From assembly GCA_036346205.1 (NCBI GenBank), contig JARFJB010000379.1, forward strand, positions 3,247,001-3,311,000: 64,000 bases of DNA, in the 5' to 3' direction. Under the pieces are notes generated by a model, which was given only the letters and a program-made list of their open reading frames with translations, made no database searches and had not been told where the DNA came from. Shown piece by piece: positions 58,133 through 64,000 of this stretch (positions are counted from its first letter, which is position 1; every line of letters starts with the position of its first letter). Both the position numbers and the translations under genes were made by a program. Source of the stretch: Vesta saturnalis (Eukaryota > Arthropoda > Insecta > Coleoptera > Lampyridae).

Positions 58133-60021
58133 GGAATTTTCGAACAATATCTAACTGGTTGGAATATACTCCGAATAAGATACTATCATGGAATATGATA
58201 TAATCCTATACTACTTTTTAATGTCCTAAATGAATATACTTTTAAAATAAAAAAAGTCCAAAAACATTTGGACATACCAACGTTCATACATAAAAACTTC
58301 CTATACTTGCATTACTGTTTTAATCGTGTTTCCAATGACATGCCATTGGATTTTATTGACACATTTCCATTCTACGTTTTAATACTCAATATGAAACTAC
58401 TTTTTTAAAATTAAAACATTTCAAAAAATGTGGGCACACTCACACCTACAAACATACATCCAATAATAGTGACACTATTTTAAATGTATTTCTAGTTAAT
58501 ACTCTATATGAATACACTTTCAGAAATAAAAAAACTCAAAAAAATGTGGACATAATTCCAATAATTCACTGTGTTTTCAATGAAAATGTACTGATAATTA
58601 TTTTGACTGTATTTCCAAACAACTATGGTTTAACGTATAATCCCATTCTTTATTGACATCAATTGTAAAGATAATGATTATAAAATCCCACAAATACATT
58701 TTACATTAGGCGGTTTTATTTTCAATTAATACGTAACATACTCACTTCTTGGAATTTTTTTATTTAATGCCCGGTTTTTATATTTGCAATTTTATTCGTC
58801 GATGTCTTGAATTATTTCTCTAATAAGTGCCTTGACTTGCGGCAAAAAAGTATTAGATTGTGTGCGTTCCACTAAGCTTACGAAATAATTATTGGCTGCA
58901 AATGGACGGACCTTCGGCATATTACGCAATTGAAAACGAAGGTCGTTACATAATTTTCCTCATAGATAGATCGGTTGGTTAGGTTTAAAATGCTGGCCAT
59001 CCCATTCTACAGATTTTACACCTGTTGATTTTCTGTTTGGGACTACTTAAATTGCAAAACCAATAAATATGATACAAGATCTTGTGCAGAATTAAGCGCT
59101 CATTAAATTTTACTAATTCTACAACGTTTTCTTGTGCTCCGGTGCCAAAAATGTTTTGAATTGAAAGTTCGGAAATTAAACAATTCGTCAAAATTTCAAA
59201 TCAACTGCTCTCAAATAAAACATACTTCTATTTTTAAGTTGGTTTAATTTTAACCAAATTCTGTATTGTTTAATTAATTATTATATACATGTATATTTGT
59301 TTTTATTGAGCGCTTATGTTCAAATGTTCCTGTTCAAATGAACTTTTTTCTCATTTTGAAAAATTCTATCAATTGGTTTGATTCTTACAATTGCGGGCAC
59401 CCTGTATATACGAATCAATATATAAATTAGTTTAACGTTTGAGTTTTGACTTATTAAAAAGTTGTATCCCGCCACTTTTTGTACTTATAAGATTGATAAG
59501 TGCAAATTAAAAAAAAATTAAAGTATCACTTATCATAATATTCAATTCTAAAGAATGTTTTGAAATGACGAATCTTGAATTGCAGCAGTACAGTATTGGA
59601 AGGAGCAGCTCTCATTGTTTGAGCAAATGTCAACTTTAAATTATCATATTGTTATGGTATAAGTAGGAAGGAGCAGCTCTCAGAATTGTCCAGTACACCA
59701 TCGTTCGACATTTGTAATGTTTCGAGTTCTACATCAAACATACCCTAACTTTTCCACAATAACGAAGTCGAACCAGCTCTGCAGGCAATTGGCTCAAAAC
59801 CCTAGTATTGAGTGATATCAGGTTATTCCAAATGGCGAAGGTCACATTGCATTAATTAATTAAAAATAAAACTCATCTCATATTTTAAACATAAATTTCT
59901 AAAACTACAGGTTGTGGTGATGCAGCCAGCAACTCAGGAGTTCTCTTTTTATTGTAACTTATTGTTTGAGCAAATGTCAACTTTAAATTATCATATTGTT
60001 AAGTAGATCCAGTTATTCTTT
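58133..60021. other. Intergenic with two short dispersed repeats
   Basis: AT-rich sequence. The patch 59175-59226 recurs at 62573-62630, and the 38-bp block at 59618-59656 recurs at 59965-60002. The minus-strand open frame at 58985-59191 has no motif. Confidence 0.5.
59618..60002. repeat. Pair of near-identical 38-bp direct repeats
   Basis: ttgtttgagcaaatgtcaac, continuing into tttaaattatcatattgtta, appears identically at 59618 and 59965, 347 bp apart. The stretch between carries a second local repeat, aaggagcagctctca, at 59599 and 59669. This could be the residue of a small element with direct terminal repeats. Confidence 0.65.
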
Positions 60022-60540
60022 GCAAGAACCGGGTCTAGGACACTACGCCGAATACTCACAACACCGACACGATTTTTGATGGTCCATATCGCCAACTAGG
60101 GGACACCACGCCGACAGCACCCACATCGTCGACAAGTGTGCAAGGGACACAGCGCTGACCATGCCCACATCGCCGACGGACACTGCGTCGGCAGTGCCCA
60201 CATCGTCAACAAGTGTACAAGGGACACTTCGCCGAATTTGAGATAGAAATAAAAAGGATTGAAAGGAAACTTAAAATCTACTGTAACCTAGGAGAGCCGG
60301 CAACCAAGCGGGTGTGGCTATAAAAATTATTTCTAATTATTTTGATTACAGTTACATAAAAATGTAATTGCTTTGTAGTTTACATTCTCCAATTCTCTAT
60401 TTCTGTAGTGTTTGGCGAAGTGTCTCTTGTACACTTGTCAACGATGTGGGCACTGTCGACGTCGCCGGAGTCGGCGATATGGTCCTTCAAAAAATCATAT
60501 TGGCGTTGTGGGCATTCGCGTAGTGTCCCGGTTCCCACAG
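60022..60540. mobile_element. GC-rich foldback MITE, about 520 bp
   Basis: Long inverted arms: left gaaccgggtctaggacacta, then atggtccatatcgcc, then agtgcccacatcg, then acaagtgtacaagggacact. The right arm, read inverted, is gaaccgggacactacgcgaa, then aggaccatatcgcc, agtgcccacatcg, acaagtgtacaagagacact. In the left arm the block cacatcgtcgacaagtgtgc is duplicated about 78 bp apart. The centre is AT-rich and non-coding. cgccga motifs recur through both arms. Confidence 0.8.
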
Positions 60541-60637
60541 ATCGTGCATAATCCAACCTATTACATATAGAATAAACTCAATCATTGAAGTTAACTACAA
60601 GAAAATTAACATAAACGTTACTCAGTTAAATAAAGTC

Positions 60638-62443
60638 CTGTAAGGCTACACTAATCCGAACTCCAGTAATCTGGATTTCCCAGTAATCCTAATAAAACTT
60701 AAATACTAGCTGTTTACTACGTACTCTATAATACGGATTACCCGTAATTCCGTAATCCGGATGGTATGCGGCGTGATTCTCCAATCGCCATGTTTGTCAC
60801 ACTGTAACCTCGTCTAAGTCGGGGTTTCCAGTTAAAAAGCATCATGGCGCCAAAGAGAGCACAAAACCTTAACTCTTGCGAAAAAACACGATATATTATA
60901 TTAAAATGAATGTAATAAATAATGTTATGGCAGTTTAATCGAAAACTGATTTTTTGTATCGGAGCGTAAAAAAACTTTGAAAAAAGGAGAAAATCCTACG
61001 ATGGAAAATGAATTATATAAATGACGCGAAAAACATATAACTGGTACATCCCATATTTTAAGAGAAAAAGCATCACAACTTTATACAAAATGTTACGGCG
61101 AACGCAAGTTCAATGCAAGCAGAAGCTGAGTGAATAAATTTAAGAAGGGACATGGTATTCGTAATTATAAAATTATCTAGCGATTCAAGGGTTGTCGAAT
61201 CGTTTGTTCAAAAATTATCTAAAAGAATTACGGAGATGCAATTGCATCCGAATCAACTTTACAACGCCGACGAAACAGCACTGTTCTGGAAGTTACTGCC
61301 AAATCGTACTTTGATACATACTAAAGAAAAGTCGGTACCTGGACTTAAAATATCTAAAGAAAGAATAACCTATCTTCCATGTGCAAATGGCAATTAATCG
61401 CACAATGATGGCTATTGGAAAATAAAAAAATACGAGAGTTAGAGTTAGTTAAGAATTGTACAATCCTAGTTGAATACCACGTTACCAAAAATACGTGAAT
61501 GACTGCAGCTTTATTTGTGAAATCGTTGTGTGAGGCTTTTGTCCAAGTGAAAACATTTCAAAGAGATAATAATATGAGTGGCAAAGCACTTTTATTAATT
61601 GATGATATGCTCAGAGTCATGCAACAGAGACGCAATTGATCAGTGATGACGGAAACATCGTTTCCCTCTAATTGCACGCCCTTGATCCAACAAATGGATC
61701 AAAACGGTATCCGGCTCATTCACATGTATTACCGCAAGAGTCTAATGGTCCAAGTTTTTTTTCTTTTGAAGAAACTGACATTTCTACCACTCTAAGGAAC
61801 ACGAATTTAAAGGATGCGGTATTTCTGCTGGCTAGTTCTTGGAACAAAACTCCAGATGCAATTGGCGTACACTTTTTTTTCATTCAGGCGTTGATGAGTC
61901 ATCATCAGATTGGAATCATGAAGATCTGGCCCCATTGAGTTTGCTTCTTCAAAATTGAGAATCAGAGACTAATAAATAAAGGGCCGAAATCAGTAATTTA
62001 CTACAAAGTGTTACCACTGAGCATGATACACTGGTAGAATTAGACATCAATGAATGTATCGATGGTGATGAACATTTACCATTACATAGTGACGAAAGCG
62101 ACGATAAAACTGTTTTTGAAATGATGGATGTAAAAGTAAAACACGAAGAGGCTATTCATTGTTTCAGTACATGCATCTAGAGTGCCGAGGAAAATAGTGC
62201 TGAATTGAATGTCTTGTGCATGCTACGAACGATGCGAGAACGAGCAATGCAAGCTAAGCAGCGTAGTTTTATAAATTTTGGTCTTTTTCTTTTTGTATGA
62301 ATATTTGTATTTTGTGTTAATAAATAGGTACATACAGTATCTAACGTATATTTGCGGTGTTTAAAAAATGTTCCAATAATCCGGATGTTTCACTAATTTG
62401 GATTCCTTGGTTTTCATTGAACCGGATTAACGGAGCTTTACTG
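60638..62443 (+). mobile_element. Tigger/pogo DNA transposon, 1.8 kb
   Basis: Both ends match the Tigger style: left ctgtaaggctacactaatcc, right (inverted) cagtaaagctccgttaatcc. Subterminal aatccgga-like motifs recur on both sides (agtaatctggatt, aatccggatgtt). TA follows the right end at 62444-62445 as expected for this group, while the left flank has lost it. A pogo-type transposase pseudogene lies inside. Confidence 0.85.
60844..62300 (+). pseudogene. Tigger/pogo transposase, broken
   Basis: From a Met at 60844 (MAPKRAQNLNSCEKTRY) come degraded N-terminal helix-turn-helix and CENP-B regions in several frames, then KLSSDSRVVESFVQKLSKRI. The DDE core starts with LYNADETALFWKLLPNRTLI, holding the first catalytic Asp. 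After a gap, ALLLIDDMLRV keeps the second Asp (relatives LLLDNAPxH). CTPLIQQMDQNGIRLIHMYY keeps the third (QxMDQG). The C-terminus has KDAVFLLASSWNKTPDAIG and an acidic tail (DGDEHLPLHSDESDD) and ends with a stop at 62298-62300. All three Asp survive but many frameshifts do not. Confidence 0.83.
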
Positions 62444-64000
62444 TATTTATAAAGATGGCAGAATAGCATGCACAAAAACTATACTTTGTTCGTCCATCTT
62501 CTTACTTAAATACAGGAAAAACGCAAACCGTGACAATATAACATATAAAGAGCTAACATCTGCTTTAAGTTGTGGAATTAATGAATTCGCCAAAATTTTA
62601 AATTAACTACTCTCAAACAAAACATACTATGAAAAAAACACTCTCTATAGTTAACGTAAGTATACAAAATTAAATTGGTCAACACATAACTAACGGTTAT
62701 ATATTTTATATTATGAAAGGCTCTGTATTATCTTTGCTTTTACAACCATCAGCACCTCGAGAAAAAAATATCTTATTGAAAGACAACCTACGAAAATATT
62801 TATTTTTCAAAGTTTCAATTCTCAGTATCGTGCAAAATTTATTTAATATTAAGATTTTAACAAGATGTCCGCATTTTATTAATAGTAAACGTCAATACTA
62901 TAATGAAAAATATAAAATTCAAAGTTAGCAATGATAAAAATATTTTTAAACCTTCGTTTGAATTAACATTAATAATTTAGACTTAATGTGAAATTTTTAG
63001 TTTGTTTGTTTTCTAATTTATAAGAGAAAATTCAAAAGTGGAACAAAGTGAAATAGCTGTAGAGTGCAGTAAATACAGTGGTTAACCACCCCTGCTGTTA
63101 GCACACAATTATCCTTACTCCAAGTTTCGATTCCCAAACAATTCACCAAGAACCGAGAGCAGATGCGTCCCTTGTGAGACCGATTTCTTTAGTATAACTA
63201 AAAGTTAGTTTCCGACATTTCGATATTCCGAATTCTAAATCTATCCTTTTCTACCTTTAGAAAATTAACGTATCGTACAAAAGACCAATATTGTACAAAG
63301 TTGCAAGTTTTACAATTTTATAAAAAGTTTCCTATAGACGAGATCTTTTAATCTTAATTTTACCCGTTAACATCCTGTCGACATCTAATGTAAATGAATA
63401 TCTAAAAGAATTGACATGGTATTACAAGCTATTTATTGATGTGTAACAGGTAATTAGTATAGAACCGTTGCGTAAGGCGACTTTAAAAGCAATGAAAGAC
63501 GCGACGTTGACCGGTACTTATTCGTTATTTCCGGAATACGTATGTCTAAGGCTAAGATTGGAAAAAAGTTCATATAAAGAAAACCACATCCTTAATTTTG
63601 TCCTTTTTTCTTTAATCAATGCTGAACTCGATACGAAATAACTGTTAATTTCAAGTTCTCTGTTTTAGGGTTTCCAAAGGTCATCCACACATTCGTATTG
63701 TAAGACTTTTAACGTAATATACTTCCTTTTTATTAACGAAGCATAAAATAGATAAGACATATTTTTAATTGCAAATATACCATGTTCAAATATAAATTAA
63801 CTTTCAAAATTATTATGTCTCTTTTGTACATTAAATTTATTTCATTTTGAAATGTAGTCCAAAAATTTTTAGTACACGAGCGGCAAGTTATGGAAATTGT
63901 ATAACGGGAATACTTTTATTACTGTATTCAATTACGCAATAAATATAATTAAAGCACTTTTAAGTAGTTCACTTAATCACCTATATACATAGTGCTTTTG
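62444..64000. other. Intergenic, nothing recognised
   Basis: AT-rich sequence. The repeat patch 62573-62630 (matching 59175-59226) is the only feature. A short open frame at 62713-62928 has no motif. Confidence 0.5.

Noticed and set aside
63060..63150. Possible tRNA-derived repeat (gtttcgattccc)
   Set aside because: Only a loose B box; no A box at the right spacing and no cloverleaf.

Overview
This window reads as intergenic DNA from an animal nuclear genome, most likely an insect. It is AT-rich, has no operons, carries spliced transposon genes with GT..AG introns, and holds a Ty3/gypsy element primed by a tRNA-Ser-type site. I recognise no host protein-coding gene. Every protein-like segment I can support belongs to a transposable element, and nearly all are broken by stops or frameshifts. 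The insect order is not resolved from the sequence.

Layout. 1-2.1 kb: two direct, offset copies of a Tc1 transposase pseudogene. 4.3-4.7 kb: a small foldback. 6.3-8.9 kb: a large foldback element with arms of about 0.6 kb and a hairpin MITE inside. 9.4-11.45 kb: a complete MULE (Mutator-like) with FLYWCH-like N-terminus, 100-bp TIRs and an 8-bp target duplication. 13.6-16.0 kb: a degenerate non-LTR retrotransposon carrying a tRNA-like insert. 16.9-18.0 kb: two hAT remnants, one an N-to-C internal deletion derivative. 23.8-25.3 kb: a second non-LTR fragment (minus strand). 25.8-26.6 kb: microsatellites and GC-rich palindromes. 27.0-31.0 kb: a Ty3/gypsy element with both LTRs, primer site and polypurine tract. 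35.9-38.1 kb: an IS630/Tc1-like transposase with an unusually long D-to-E spacer, flanked by inverted repeats. 38.1-40.55 kb: a piggyBac-like element with TTAA ends. 40.55-42.1 kb: fragments of another Tc1/mariner-type transposase and a degenerate 140-bp tandem array. 43.7 kb: hairpin MITE. 44.0-46.6 kb: a Mutator-like transposase fused to a YqaJ nuclease (pseudogene). 47.7-48.3 kb: twin MITEs. 49.1-51.4 kb: a pogo pseudogene (minus) next to a mariner pseudogene (plus). 54.2-54.8 kb: an inverted pair of tRNA-like repeats, one inside a foldback. 55.26-58.13 kb: a PIF/Harbinger element whose two opposite-strand genes are interdigitated, each having an exon in the other's intron. 60.0-60.5 kb: a GC-rich foldback. 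60.6-62.4 kb: a Tigger/pogo element with both TIRs.

Together the elements record repeated waves of cut-and-paste transposition and at least two families of retrotransposon. Several transposases carry substitutions at catalytic residues themselves (MULE Glu to Gly, pogo Asp to Gly, mariner two Asp to Asn). The items most worth follow-up are the interleaved Harbinger gene pair, the tRNA-like foldback family, the long-spacer IS630 transposase, the Mutator-YqaJ fusion and the 2.5-kb foldback element. Percentages and lengths given here were judged by eye.
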